Positions 38,701 to 51,134 of a DNA stretch of 64,000 nt are shown piece by piece. Position 1 is the first letter of the stretch. Each line of letters opens with the position of its first letter. The notes below the pieces were generated by a model. It saw only the letters and a list, made by a program, of their open reading frames with translations. It had not been told where the DNA came from and made no database searches. The DNA comes from Styela clava (lineage: Eukaryota > Chordata > Ascidiacea > Stolidobranchia > Styelidae), in contig NC_135262.1 in the NCBI RefSeq assembly GCF_964204865.1, positions 17,537,650-17,601,649 on the forward strand. The letters are read 5' to 3'. The position numbers and the translations under genes are program-made.

Positions 38701-41700
38701 CCAATAATAATAATAATCAGAAAGTGGTAAACATCTTTGATAAGGAAAACGCTCTGTTACCTCATAATTCCACACAACCTCGTAGTATTAGCAGTGTGCA
38801 CAGTACGATTGCAGATGCAGTAAAATTCCGGATTCCGGACATTTGAGCATTTTTTAAAATTCTCCCCGGACGAAAAATTTAACCCTAAATTCCAGACATG
38901 GCAACCCTATTCTATTCATTATGCTATATCGGCAGGCTTGTCCATGGGAATGGGATTCCCAAACGGAAACGTCTCATGAGATGGGATGGGACAGCACACA
39001 TTTGTATTTCCCATGGGATAAGAAAACCGTATGTAAACCATTTCGTTATGGTCTTCGTGTCCATATATTTAAGCATAGCTCTTTTGTTAGTTAAAAAGAG
39101 AAAAATATATATAGCATTACCAATATACTTAGTGAAGGGGCTGATAGACACATGTACAATAGTTATGAATATAAAGTTAACAAAGTCCGTATATTTTGTT
39201 GTTTTGCATATCTCTTCGTACATGTAGTCCTATTTAGTAGACGCTAAACCTAAAATTGGGATGTGATGGGACAAGCAATAACATTCATAGGACATGAACT
39301 GGTGTTTTACGTATATATTTAAGGCAGAAAATACACAAAAACTGGTGTGAAAGGGATTTATGTATTCACGTTACCTTCAGCAGTTCGAACAAAAAACAAC
39401 AGTGAGTTTTCATCTTTGTCGTTACCACCGATATATATCCCTGGTCGGCTTTTGTAGGATGTTGTGCTTCTTACTACTACTTGATTTCGCCGTGATGTGA
39501 ATCCCTTTACGTTTAGCCAGAAAGCCAGAGTCAATCCATCTGAACAAATTGAATTATATTTTTTTTTAATTTCGCAAAATTGATATCAAAAAAAAATTTG
39601 CTATGCTTTCTATAGAAATAAATGAAGAACTACTTAGATTAACTGTTGTAAATTGTAGCAGGCGTTAATTAATATTGCTAATTTAACCACACATTTATTA
39701 TTGTTTTATAATGCTTATTTTCAAATAGAATTAGTATCACCATGTAAATGTTCAAAATAATGATACACACAGAGATGATACTGGCATTTTGCACTTGGAA
39801 AATTTATTGATTTAATGAAAAGCAGTTATAGTGGGCAGTGCTTTAACAGCTTTTTATCAACCACCAAGAAATTATACAAGACAAATACATATTTCATAAC
39901 CGTATGGTGTAGAGCGCTTTGAAAACCGCATTTTTGAAAACCGTAAGTAAAATTTGGGCTAGGAATTAAGAATTTGCAAAATAGTGATAAAAGATTATAA
40001 ATCGTAAAACATTGTACACAAGTTATTACATTAATTCTTAACCATAATTACAGTACCTTTACATTCAACTGGATTTCGTATGCAATCGGATTTCCAAATA
40101 TTTTCAATTAATTCAATTTTTTCTTTGTTCAAATGTAATGCGTTGCCTTTTATTCCCGCTTGAACATCTATTGAATACGATAATAAAACTAGATTCATGT
40201 CAACATACCATCAAAAGAACAACATGAATAAACGTCAAATTGTGCTTACCAATGCGTGTAACGTGCATATAAACGGAAATGAAAGCAATATAACTATACC
40301 CATGTTGAATTAATATTGTATTCATACCACATTTTGTTATTTTGATTAATATACTTGAAAGAGTAAAGTTTGTTTGATAAATCACTAGTAAGAGAGAGAA
40401 TAGGTAACTGATATATAATATATTGGTATGAACAATTAAAACATGTCAACAATTCCGCAATATGACAGATTGTAATTTATAAGACGATAAAAAATTTTGA
40501 TTTTGATTTTCGGTAGTGTTAGAGTTAGTAACTGGATTCTATGAAAATGACTTTATGAGATCACGGTAATCGAGTGGGATCGCATACCAAAGTGACACCA
40601 AATTTGAATAGGTTTATTGTCATTTCTTCAGATCCTTCCTGTTTGTCACACCTATAAGTGGCACGCACTAGGTACTTATTATACCCTAAAATCTATCGCG
40701 ACATAGTGAAATTTATAATTGCAGAATTGCTACCATTTTTCTCTATGATGAATGCAATGCATTGGTTTGTGAATAAATTTCACGTAATTTGTAACACACT
40801 TACTGTAGGTACAAAACAATCATACAACTAGCGAACAAAGTGTATTATCAGCCGACTGTAAATAATTAGAAAATTTTATTAATGCTACTAGGAGTATAGA
40901 ATCGCAGACATAAACAATGTGGTCACATTGTTGTTTGACTAAGCGTTTTGGTTAACAATGGGTAACACCATTAAGTAAACATGCCGTGGACGTATAAAAA
41001 ATTCTTCTGTACAATCTATACGAATTCGATATATTAAAAACGACAAAGACCTGTCTACCGCATCAATACAAGCCACGATGAACAAACATCTGGTTCAGTA
41101 TTGTTCAAGTAAGAAGATATCCAAAAGTTTAGCAACAAGGCTCAAGCACATAACGCATCGTCCAAATCGAGACAAGTTACTGACGATAAAATGTGGGTAT
41201 TGAAGCCATAGTAAAGATGGTACAAAAAATTCAAGCACTTCGATTTGCTAAGAATTCATTTCACCCATAAAACTGACACGAGAAGTTCGGTCGACCTTGA
41301 ACCTGATATAAAACTAATGACATAAAGACAATTTTTATTGAATTTTACTGTTTAATCCAGAATATAATTGTAAAAAAACCATAAAATTTGCCCACACTCC
41401 ATGTTTCCCAAGCTTGTCAAATCACACGAATATTTATCTTTATCTCCGAAGTCGGGCAGCAATGTTTCACCGTCATACGTGTCCATTGACCAAAACACGA
41501 GAGGATCCGTCTTTATACCTGGGAATAATCAGAAAACTCGACATTGACTTTACAGATAATATTTGTGTGGGCATGATCATATTGCTCCTAGCGTCAGAGG
41601 GGGCAATTGTTTTTTAATTAACGATAAATTGTATGAATTTACGATCATTTTAAAGCGTTTTGTTCACATACAATTAGCTGCATTCAACGTCATACGTTGC

Positions 41701-42609
41701 CGAGCTGATTAGAAATCCGTAGGGTTATCGCACATCGTCTCATGACTACGGGTAAGGTGCCGACGCCCCAAGGTTTATGGTTTGATGGAGCTTACTTTTG
41801 GAATATTACTTTTGCTCGGTGCACGACTATAATGGGTGGGATTAGACCGTGTGATTTACCGAAAAGGGTATTGACCATCAGTGATACGTGTTGATGTTGC
41901 ATCTGGATCCTATCCGCAGCATGGCTCGGTTCGTATAGTTTTATCGATTAAAAAACTTGTGGAAAACTCAGTTGTTCGGATTAACGTAAGCTAGTGATCA
42001 GATTCGCAAATTATTATGCTGTAGGTGACGCTTTTTTTAAATATATTTCGTCTAAAGGCTGCTAAACGTTCGCAGAACAAACGTTGAAATAGCGGTGTGT
42101 AACAATGTAGAAGTATATATATTATTTCGTATTTATAAATTCGTATTATAAATTTGTAAGCACCTAGACTAGGATATTTATTATTACGCAAAGCATATTT
42201 ATATAGACAAGTCGTATGATGTAACGTAATTAAGTAGCTGAAAGTTTCGAGAGGCAGTTAACACATTGAAAATCAGGTCAACTATACTCTAAATTAGAAG
42301 AAAACGGTTAGAAATAATACTGCGACTTGCTGGGGAATATTTAATTATGTTTGCATATAGTCTCATAGGCTGGCAGGTAGGTGAAAGGTAAAAAAAATAT
42401 TTGGCGAAAATGGATCACAGCCCAAGCTTCTAGATATGAACTAATTAAATAAAGATCTATTAAGATCTATTGCAGGATTATGCCTCCGGGGCAATCGAAG
42501 CCTCTACGTCCACCAGCACAACCTAAAATTAAATCGTGTGATACAGAAATAATTGCTCACCTGCGACTTTTCCAATAAGGAAGAGGATTGTCACGAAATA
42601 AAATTCCAT
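32770..42609 (-). CDS. Single-pass membrane protein with LamG/ConA-like ectodomain and Ser/Thr-rich stalk
   Basis: Six exons in transcript order: 42609-42561, 40167-40057, 39539-39375, 36268-36177, 33826-33637, 33362-32770 (stop); 1,200 nt, 399 residues, every phase fits. Exon 1 gives a signal peptide (MEFYFVTILFLIGKVA). Residues about 20-200 form a laminin-G/pentraxin-like jelly roll: GIKGNALHL, GLTLAFWLNVKG, WTHVAMSWNNHTGIQVSING, and DEFWIFYQNISAEEILSLY, the typical closing strand of LamG_3 domains. Residues about 203-345 are a Thr/Ser/Pro-rich stalk with several N-glycosylation sequons, mucin-like. A transmembrane helix spans about 349-371 (VVIICSFLLLLAVSIWLCVV), followed by CC and a 25-residue charged cytoplasmic tail. 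This is a type I surface protein; an adhesion or recognition role is inference. I do not recognise a named orthologue. Introns contain several hAT elements. Confidence 0.8.
34909..35297. mobile_element. Non-autonomous hAT MITE (family E), nested
   Basis: Left end CAGGTCTACCCATGGGAC; right end, reverse-complemented, CAGGCTTGTCTATGGGAT. Target-site duplication GTAATATT (34901-34908) and GTGATATT (35298-35305), 7 of 8. It is rich in CCCATCCCATCCCATGGG. A second copy lies at 38934-39276 in the opposite orientation. Confidence 0.75.
35312..35748. repeat. 219-bp tandem duplication inside a hAT
   Basis: Two direct copies (35312-35530 and 35531 to about 35748) share GAGAAAAGCATGC, CGAGATTTG.CGGAGCGCTTTCGCGAT and AAGACGTCGCCGGGC, about 85% identical by eye. 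They lie at the right end of the element 33995-35824. Confidence 0.8.
37016..37105. mobile_element. MITE copy 4 (short internal-deletion form)
   Basis: GGCGCTCCCGAAGTATGTGT then ACCAAGATGGCGCAC, followed almost at once by the complement GTGCGCCATCTTGGTGCACA. It is a near-perfect palindrome of about 35-bp arms without the telomere-like core. Flanks AGTATTTT and CATATTTT match 6 of 8. Confidence 0.65.
37440..38152 (-). pseudogene. hAT transposase remnant, N-terminal part
   Basis: Starts MANSKRKYTFTNEMQEKHPC and carries a BED-like zinc-binding pattern (C-x2-C ... H-x4-H: AECLVCKSG ... NTHLQSEKH). A frameshift near 37770-37790, where AATCAGGGAAA is duplicated, moves the frame to one reading KKFSSGRTKTEKVVTSVLAQ and then GVATDGSNH and LFPIIIQYFDW. 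These are the DUF4371-like start of the hAT catalytic core. The rest of the core and the C-terminal dimerisation domain are missing. It cannot be active. Confidence 0.7.
38934..39276. mobile_element. hAT MITE (family E), second copy
   Basis: CAGGCTTGTCCATGGGAATG at the left and ...CATAGGACATGAACTG at the right; interior GGATGGGACAGCACACATTT matches 34909-35297 in inverted orientation. No matching 8-bp duplication was found. It starts 16 bases after the duplication of element F. Confidence 0.6.
39540..42560. other. 5' introns of the LamG membrane protein gene
   Basis: Introns 39540-40056 and 40168-42560. They are AT-rich, without a recognised gene or element; frames here show no motifs. Confidence 0.5.
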
Positions 42610-43813
42610 TTCTCTTTCGTGTATTCCAACTTTTGAATTTTAATTCACTGCACTGTAGCTTGAATAAACTTTAACGCCGAGGCAAACAACGCATTCGTCT
42701 AAATGTACATAGTAAACTATCGGCCTATTTACGTGCCATTCATAAATGAAAGCACCGCCTCCCTAACCATAAGCAATAACGCAATTGAAGTTACGTTCGC
42801 GCGTTTAGGCATAGCCGACGTGACTGGAGGCCACCTATACACTTTATAATACGACAAAATCCACGCCTGAATGATCACGGGCTAGGTAAATCTTTTGTAG
42901 TAACATGTAAAGACGCATACGCCGTCAAATTGCGTGGTTATAACATTCCCGTACAATGTTTTAAGGATTACTTTTTGCATTATCGAAATACCAAGTCACA
43001 CTTATCGCGCGCATTCTGCCACGAGATTGTGTACTTAGAACGAAATGCTGGGAAAGAGACAAAGTGTATCGAATTCCTCGCTAAATTGTTACGGCTTTAA
43101 CTTGCATCACAGCAAGTCAATCAATGATATGGAACCAATCAACAACTTACTTAATTATTATTATATAGTTAGAAATGGTGAATACTTGACAATAAATCAT
43201 TTTGAATTGGAAACCTTTTACTAATATATTTATATTAAAAGCCAATTACTACAAAAAAAAAGAAGTTTTGAAAAAAAGTAACGCGAATTTAAACAAAGAT
43301 TGATCTGTGAATATAGCAACCTTTCGTTCCGTTCAATTTGGTCATTCTGATGACCCGTCCTGACTGATCTGACCAAAGGAATGCGAGATCTTGTAAAAAT
43401 AGTTTCACAACGCTCTTAGTTTATGCATTGAAAGAATTTCGTCACTCAGCATCTATGCCGTTAATTAATTTTGGCTCAAAAAATCGTCAGGACCATGATG
43501 CAATTTCAGGTATCAGCACTATGAGTTTCGTATTGAATTCACTCGCAATTGGAATTCCTTGTAATATAGAATATTGCTTGTTTCTATAGGTTGGCTTGCC
43601 CATGAAATTAGGAGAGATATTGCGTATTGAACTTCTTCCTTTCATTTCTCCTACTCCCCTCATAAATTAGGGATTTTTTTTTAACTGGACGTTTAACTGC
43701 AAATTTTCCTTTTCATCATAACAGGTTGAAAAAATATTCAGCCCTTAGAATTTATTTGTAATTGCCAAACTAAAATTATTACTTTAGGGAAACATTTATA
43801 GATTGAGAATATT
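42610..43813. other. Intergenic region
   Basis: Between the 5' end of the LamG membrane gene (-) and the 3' end of the carrier paralogue (-). Nothing recognised. Confidence 0.5.
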
Positions 43814-43819
43814 TTTATT
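43814..43819 (-). terminator. Poly(A) signal of the minus-strand carrier gene
   Basis: AATAAA on the minus strand about 100 bases past the stop codon at 43921; a second lies at 43751-43756. Confidence 0.5.
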
Positions 43820-43920
43820 TCAGATTTTTAGAACATATACAACATTGAACATACAACATTGAATCATTATGGCTGTCATAAATTTACAATAGTGCGTCAT
43901 TCTAGTCTTCTAGTATCTTC

Positions 43921-46900
43921 TTAAGGTTCTGATAGTTTTTCGGATTTATTTCCTGGAACGTAGCCTTCTGGTACAGGATCTAAAATAAGTTTGGACAAAA
44001 TAATCAGTGGCGGCGTGTGGTCATTTTGACAACAGGGGCAAGCTACTGCGGGACCAAGTCACCCCCATCTACGGGGACAGGATGAGCGCTGAAAGTTCTC
44101 CCATCATTTTATGAGTATAAAAACCATTCCATCGGTAACAACCAATCGGCAAAAGCGACATTTTTTAACGATAAGAAAGTGTCTTTGAAACCGGTCCAAG
44201 TCAAGGGATTAATAAATATAGACATAGTTTATTTTGAAACCTCTTTCAAAAGGAAAGGCAATATTTATCCAGATAAATACAATGACATATTAACAGAAAC
44301 TTCGGGAAAGCAGACAAAACCTAAAATAAGGTTTAAAACGTTACTATGAAGAAAGGAAAGGTAATGCAAAGATAAGGACATGCGTCGCTCACTCATAGAT
44401 ATATATGCTGCTAGACTTCTACTGCTTGAACATATATGCAACACGTCGCGGTTTCTTGGAAGCAAAAGGCTCAATAACGCGCTGATTAAAGTCATGCATC
44501 CCAGAAATAACGTCTCTGTGAATGGATAAAACAGCCAAGGAATTTGCTTTATTTTGCTTCATTGTGTTTCTGAGATACGTTTTAATACGCTTCAGCGTGC
44601 TGAATGTTCGCTCTGCGTCGGCGGAAGAAATAGGCGTCGTCAAAATGATGTCCAGAAATTTTGCAGACGCCGCATAGGTAGTTACTAGAGTGTTATCTAT
44701 GAGGAACCCATAGAGCGCGCAAGTTGATGTGATGTTCAAAAAAGTTTGATTGGTGTATATACATCGCAATTCATTTTCCAAATAACCCACGATTATCATG
44801 GGGTAAAATTTGGAGACAGTAGCCAACAAATAGATGGGAAATTGACGTGCAAATTTTGTAAAATTTTTGGGGTTCATCAAAGAGAACGCGGCAAGGTGTT
44901 CAATGCGCAGACGATCGCCTATTTGATTCACCAGAATTTCACAGCATTCCTTTGCAGACAAAATCAAACGCTGCGTTGTTTGCCCGCGGCGTAAAGAAGC
45001 ACTCCATGTGTCGTCGTATTTTATTATTTCCCGGATACGAGATACAGCATCGCAGAAGTCTGAAGTACACGACTGCACAGACGCTCCATCCATTAGCCTT
45101 GACTGCAATGCGCCGTATAATACATCCACGTGATAGAATATTGTGGAGAAAAGAGCGAGAAAAAATGAAAACTCACCATCTTCTAGCAGACGCTTTAGAC
45201 CTGCCGCCTCCCTCACAGAGCGTTCGTCCCAAACCGGAGAGCTCTGAATGCCATTGAAACACTCAATGAGCTCAGACCTAATTTTGGACACGCCCTGCAC
45301 CACGCGTGATTGGAAGTTCCAACGTGTTGGTGCACAAGCTGGGAGACGGCGGCTACATATCTGGCGAAGGAGGTCAGAGCGCTTCGGCGGGACGGAAAAA
45401 AATGAAGAAAACCCAGAAACATTTGCAAAAAATATACGGACGAGAGGGGTATCAAGACACATATTTTTAATAACGAGGTTAAATTGGTGTGCATAACAAT
45501 GTAAAAAATGCGCATGAGGAAAATCTTCTTTTATATAAACTTGAACACCATGTTTCGACCCACTCATGACTGCCGCGCCGTCATAAGTTTGAGCTATCAA
45601 TTTTGACTTCGCGTTGTAAGGCTGTAACACTTCTTTCAGTACAGCCGATATCCTGCAAGCCGTGCGATCAACGATTGTTACAAAGCTGTGAAATCTCTCG
45701 GTAGGTTTACCATCTTTCACAAACCGAAAAATCACAGCCAGTTGGGAAACGCACGTGATGTCAGTTGTCTCGTCAGACTGAATCGAAAGGAACTGGCAAT
45801 TCTCAATTTCCAGAGCAAAATGTTGTAAATAAATTTTATACATTGAGTCGAGCAAATCATTTTTTGGATATCCTTGGATGTCCCTTTCGAAACAGTTGCG
45901 GCATCAAGATGATTTCTCAATACTGTATCTAGGGATGTGGTGTATTCCACCATATCCAAAAATACCCCTCTATTAGAAGAGCCAGCCTGTTCATCGTGCC
46001 CACGGAGGGACAGCTCGTGACAACCAATGACCTTCAAAACATCTATCAATCGACCGAGAACATGGCGGTTTTTCTCGACATTTTGGTTGTGCCGACGAAT
46101 AGAAACAGCGCGTCCTTCATCCAACTGTGCTGCAATATTAACATTTCCGAATGTTCGGTATTTTACTGCATTGTCCAGATGCTCCATAGAAGATAGATGA
46201 TCCCTGGCACGCTCGGAAAGATGTTTAAGATCTCTAAAACCAAATTTACACCAACGTGAGTCACGGGCAGTAGCAAAAAGTAGGCAATAAAAACAAAAAA
46301 GTGCATTTTTGTCCTCGCTGTAACACAACCATTCGTGTTTTTTATACCAAGTTTCTGCGCAGAATGTACGCCGACGCTTTCATCCGTCATGGGATTGTTC
46401 CAGTGAACAATTTTTTGGTTGATAAGGCCCAAGACGTTGTACCTCTAATTTTTGTTCCAGCGGCAGCTGCGAAAACGGAGTGCGAAGTAGTGCATCAACC
46501 TTATTCATTATGAGGTCTAAGGCTAAGAAATGCGAAGCCGGAAAGAAGTGAGGAGCTCAAAAGGAATGTGGAAAATCGAAAGCAAATGGACTAAAGGTCT
46601 CTAACTGATTCAAATAGCGAAACAAGCGACAAAAACGAAGGCGAGGAAACTATCAACTCTCCAAGCAACCAACGAACGAGAAGGAATGCGTGAATATGTC
46701 AACACGTTGTTGTAAGAAACGTCGGCATTGTGTCGTCATAATTTCGGGGCTAGCCCCGATCGGCCCCGATGATTTAGTAAAAGAAACAGAAAACAAACGA
46801 GACAAACGCGGCGAGTGGAAGATAAAAGAGAGAATACGATATACAATGAGCAACCGGGGCAAAATTGGCGTCGCCCCGTCGACGTTCGGCGAAGGCTCTG

Positions 46901-49900
46901 CGAACGAAAAATGAACCATGTCGGTAGAATATGGCTAGTGTAGACAGTCTGTGCAACCGATATTGAGGTATTTTTCGAATATTTTTTATTATACCGAAAA
47001 AACAACCGGGGCATTGGTTGGCCCTATTGACGCGCCGCCACTGAAAATAATGATCTTGTATCTATTATTTTGAAGGTTACTAGAATAAGTTTCAAATAAA
47101 ATTTCCCTCAATGCTCATTGAATACTCTTTTAATCGTAATATTTGACACACATTTCCTCGATATTACAACTGAATTGAGTTTTATCCCCCAACCTGGTGG
47201 ACCAATTAGTCTGATGAGAAGGTGCAAACTGTGATAAAATTTTAATAAGACAAATATTGCATAATTGCGACAACGATCAAAGTCAAAGAAATTCACATTA
47301 TTGATGTGGCAGAAGGATAATGCTAGGGGCATTAATTCGTTATCAGATAATAAGAAAAGAAAGTGTAAATTTGTACAAACCGGTCTCGTGGCAACGAAAT
47401 TTTGGTGAACTAACATCCAAGAAAGCAGCACCATTTATTCGCATTAATCTTGAAATTAAATCGAATGTAGTTTCTCCCGGTTTCGGGTAAACGCCTAATA
47501 TATTAGATAGCTTTCTGTTAAAAAGAAAAATACAATTATGTTGTTGTACTGGTCAATACAACGAAAGTTGATTTAGGGTTGATTTAGTATGGAAATTAAC
47601 TAGAATAAACACAGTATACTTTTTTTTTTCATTTGAAACATACCTACAACTCCACGTTTCGGGATCATCGCCCTCACGTTTTGTTTTCCATAGACCTATC
47701 AATGCCAACGACGTCATAGGTTTATTTTCAATTAATATTTGTCCGTCCTTCATTTTGAATAGATTTTCGATGACATAATTTCGCATGGCGCAAATAGTTT
47801 CGTTAAGTTTGGTTTTATTAATCGTTGAATTCGGCATTGTAAGTAGGCAATGTAGGGCAGGAAGAAGCTTTATGGTATTTTCTAAAAACAGAGAATAATG
47901 AATACATTTAGCCTTCTGTGATTCAAATATTTTATTATTAAATACACCAAAATTTAAAAAAAAAATTTTGCACGAATTTATTAATTGGGTCATATATACA
48001 AAAATGGTTTCAGATTTCAAAAAATAAATTGCGTCCGGTTACAAGAAATTAAAGGAACTCACGAAGAAATTCAGAATCTCCAAAACTGCCGTTTTTGTTT
48101 TGACCTTCAATGAGTCTATTCACAAACCAACCTTCGAAAGGAATACCGCTAATACATACTGATCCAATTCCGATTGATAGCATGTCGTATCCAACAGTTG
48201 GAAAACGAGCTGAAAAAGTGGCAAAACTAAAAACAAACAAAGTTACTTGATGTTTGCTCAAATCAAAATCGCATGGATCGGAACAAAAACGAATTGGATG
48301 TATTTGGAAACAATAATTAATGGTAGAATGAGAAGCGCGCAAAAATTTCAAAATAAAAATCAGAGTATTTTTTGCACTTGCATCACGGTTGTTATTTTTA
48401 ATTGAAACTCCTGATTCTCTATTTATTAATTGAACCTGCGAAAATGTGTAATGAAACAAATTCGAGGCAAACGAAAAATGTCGAGATTTAGTCCTGTTCT
48501 CGTATAGGTTACAATTATACTAGTAGAAAGAATTTAATATTTAACATATCAGATAGATGAAACGCCTACCATCATCGGGAAATTGCATCTTTATTTCATC
48601 AGAAACATTTCCAGCGAAGTCAACTCCGTCGATACTACGGACATCAAGACACATACTTTTTGCTGAAATGATGTGCTCGGCTTTCTGTCTCATTGTCATT
48701 CTTATATAAAATATTACGGAAGTAAAATAGAAATGACCATGATAATAAGCAATGCTTCCCCTCTGCCATGCTTTATTAACGCAAATTAAATGGTATACAT
48801 TTTGCAGAAGGATATTTGCAAGAAAGTAAGTGGTTTACTATCCCATAAACTGTTAACGAAGATTAGTGAATGACCCCGGCTCGACAAAATTCTCTCGAAA
48901 AAGTTCTCTCGAGTATTTACAAGGCCCATTATTTCTTTTTCATAGCAACAATCTGGCTCAAAACAATATCTTTACTTTATATGTGGAGTATTTATTTAGT
49001 AGAGCATTTGACATTTTACATCGTTAAACATAAATGAATGATTGTTTGAGGGTAATAAATATTTTCTTTCTTCTGGATCAAGTTCATGTTGGCATATTGC
49101 GTATATAATAAACTCAACTAAAGCATTGTTAAAGTTTATTTTCTTATGTCGCGAGCAAAGGAAAAAAAAATAAAAAAACTCACTAACGAAGCAAAATTCG
49201 TGAAATATAAAAGTTTACTGTACTCTTTGAACTTTGATTTTATATTTTTCACAAGAGCATTTGCAGTTTTTCCGCGACCAAAGAACGTTTTTTGCGCCGT
49301 AAGCTGCAAGATAATTGGCGTGGTCAAGTCTTCCCACGTCCAATCCGGTTTTCTATTCTTCATTAGCATTTTAACAATTTGCTTCGTTGCCTGTTTCACC
49401 TCTTTTTTCGAAGTTGGATCTCCTGAGAATGTGAAACAAAAATTGCTGTTTTTAATTTCACTAATGTTTAGGTAGTTTTTCCCAAAATTGTGACGCGCCA
49501 CGAGATAGAATGTTGATTAAAACGAACTGGAATGAGCAATAGCGTTAAAAAACGGAAACTGAATTAATTTATCTATAATCTATTTCAGCGAATGCCATGT
49601 ATTTTGGAAATGGATTAGTAGAAAGTTGCATGTAGACCCACATTAGTTACCCTTTTTAGAAATACGAAAATCCCCTTCATTTACATGTTTTAAACAAACT
49701 TGAATAAAGTAACTATATAATTTTATTTTATTTACTTGCCCCAACAAGTTTATTTTTGAATTCTTGAAATATGTACGAATTTTACATTCAAACCTTTAAT
49801 GACTAATCAAGCAATTCAAATTTACTTATTCCATTCGACGTCAGCATATAAACATCTCTAAGTTCAAATTATGTAGGTTCTCATAAACTCGTGTAAATTT

Positions 49901-50291
49901 TCAAATGCTCCACTGGAAGCAATGATATATAGTTTGACACAGAGTTTGAAATAACATGAACCTAAATTAGAACACCAACTGGACACAAACATTCTTACTT
50001 ACGGTATATATATGTATATGATTCTCTGAAGCAGGCTAAAATAATACCAAATAACCCACTAGAATAAACAAGACGATTCATAACATTTGTCAACCCTTTT
50101 TTTCATAATTGACAGCTTAGAATCACATTTCGACACAAATAGGAAACCTAGCCTCAAACCAAACCCGGATTCAGGCTCAATTGCTAATTAAAAAGAAATT
50201 CAAACTCACCGCAAACTGTCGCAGAATCGTCCACGGAGCCAAAAGCTAGGGCGACAAGCACCAATATTAGCGTTAATATCAACAACTTCAT
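43921..50291 (-). CDS. Secreted intrinsic factor/transcobalamin-like protein, alpha-domain only (paralogue A)
   Basis: Vertebrate relatives bind and carry cobalamin outside cells. Exons in transcript order: 50291-50210, 49422-49224, 48700-48570, 48209-48063, 47881-47644, 47514-47381, 43979-43921 (stop); 990 nt, 329 residues, phases all consistent. Residues 1-18 are a signal peptide (MKLLILTLILVLVALAFG). The rest matches the alpha/alpha-barrel domain of intrinsic factor: C27, C111 (AKSMC), C156 (GIGSVC), C198 (ALHC), C265 (WSC) and C307 (FRC) correspond in order to the six disulfide cysteines of that domain, and GAAFLDV precedes the last as YLDV does in the family. GQNKNGSFGDS marks a toroid helix turn. 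The C-terminal beta (DUF4430) domain is absent. The acceptor of exon 3 is an unusual AAG. A hAT occupies the last intron. Cobalamin binding is inferred. Confidence 0.85.
44005..47043. mobile_element. Full-length hAT transposon (family G) with nearly intact transposase
   Basis: Terminal inverted repeats start CAGTGGCGGCG at both ends, followed by imperfect inverted similarity (GGTCATTTTGACAACAGGGGC against GGCCAACC...). Exact 8-bp target-site duplication AAAATAAT at 43997-44004 and 47044-47051. Size 3,039 bp, encoding a minus-strand transposase. It is inserted in the last intron (43980-47380) of carrier paralogue A in the same orientation. Confidence 0.92.
44419..46507 (-). pseudogene. hAT transposase (ZMYM1-like, TTF zinc finger and DUF4371), two lesions
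   Basis: Transposase of the element 44005-47043. An N-terminal frame from 46507 leads into a TTF-type zinc finger (TWYKKHEWL, NALFCFYCLLF, then CKFGFRDL and H...H). It then has the DUF4371/catalytic core (LSIQSDETTDITCVSQLAVI, TYDGAAVMSGSKHGVQ, HCYAHQFNLVIK) and the hAT C-terminal dimerisation motif (SSADAERTFSTLKRIKTYLR). Two breaks were seen: an in-frame TGA near 46380 just before the zinc finger, and a one-base loss in an A run near 45862 that splits the core from the N-terminal part. The intact 3' frame is 45855-44419. Either break could be a sequencing error in a homopolymer or a real mutation. Catalytic region and C-terminus look undamaged. Confidence 0.85.
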
Positions 50292-51134
50292 ATTGTGTCC
50301 ACTACTTCTAGAGCTAATTATATCGAATATCGTATATATCTTATAGTCTTTATGTAGAGAACTATGTGGCGACCTGCTCCCATCACAATACCTGAAACCA
50401 CTTCAATGCTAATCCATTTTAAAAACTGCTCAACGGCTAAAAAAATCTTTATCTTAAATTCCGAGTATACTGGCTTTATGTATGTTATGTATCTTCGGGC
50501 AATGTAATATATAATGTTAATCACCAGTGTTGTATGATCTGAAAAATTGAAGCACGACAGTTAGGTTAGAAACGAGTTGAATTAACCAGTTTATTTCAAT
50601 TTATTTCTGTTTAGTTCAATTTGTTTATATGACTATACATGAGTGAATTTTACAAAATTGACGAATGGCTGCTACCCTGCACACGTGGTGTATTATTCCC
50701 TACTTTTGTAACATCTGTCCATGTCACAATAGAAAAAAATGTGCCAATTTGCATCGGTGTGAAGTGGGAATGCACCGATGCTTATCAGACTCACTTGTAA
50801 TAAACATTTTTCGCTCTGATTAATGCATGCGCAAAATTTCAGACGTTTTGCAATGATGTCTGGAATGTTTGTTATGGTCTTGCTTGAAATAAAAGCTAAT
50901 TTCATACGCAGCAATATAAGAATGAACATAATATGCCATTTGGAAGTGATAAAAAATCACTTACATTCAAGCGTGTACTTCCTGCTGTGATAGGAAAACG
51001 TCACACAACAAGAAAATTCGTTCGAGTTCGTCTTCATTACTATTCATAGCATTAGGGTGTCGCTATTTCGGCGCAAATGAAAATAGAACCTTTTTTTACT
51101 TCAAAGAGTGGTATCCATGGGTGTGTATATATGT

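Larger units (their letters stand above)
36963..38909. mobile_element. hAT element (family F) with decayed transposase
   Basis: Left end CAGGGTTACCATATTT; right end ACATGGCAACCCTA, that is TAGGGTTGCCATGT reverse-complemented. Exact 8-bp target-site duplication TTCTATTC at 36955-36962 and 38910-38917. It encodes the minus-strand transposase remnant 37440-38152 and has a MITE near its left end (37016). It lies in the LamG gene intron 36269-39374. Confidence 0.85.

Noticed and set aside
44746-45496. Plus-strand frames of 80-100 codons
   Set aside because: They lie antisense to the hAT transposase core, which explains the open frames.
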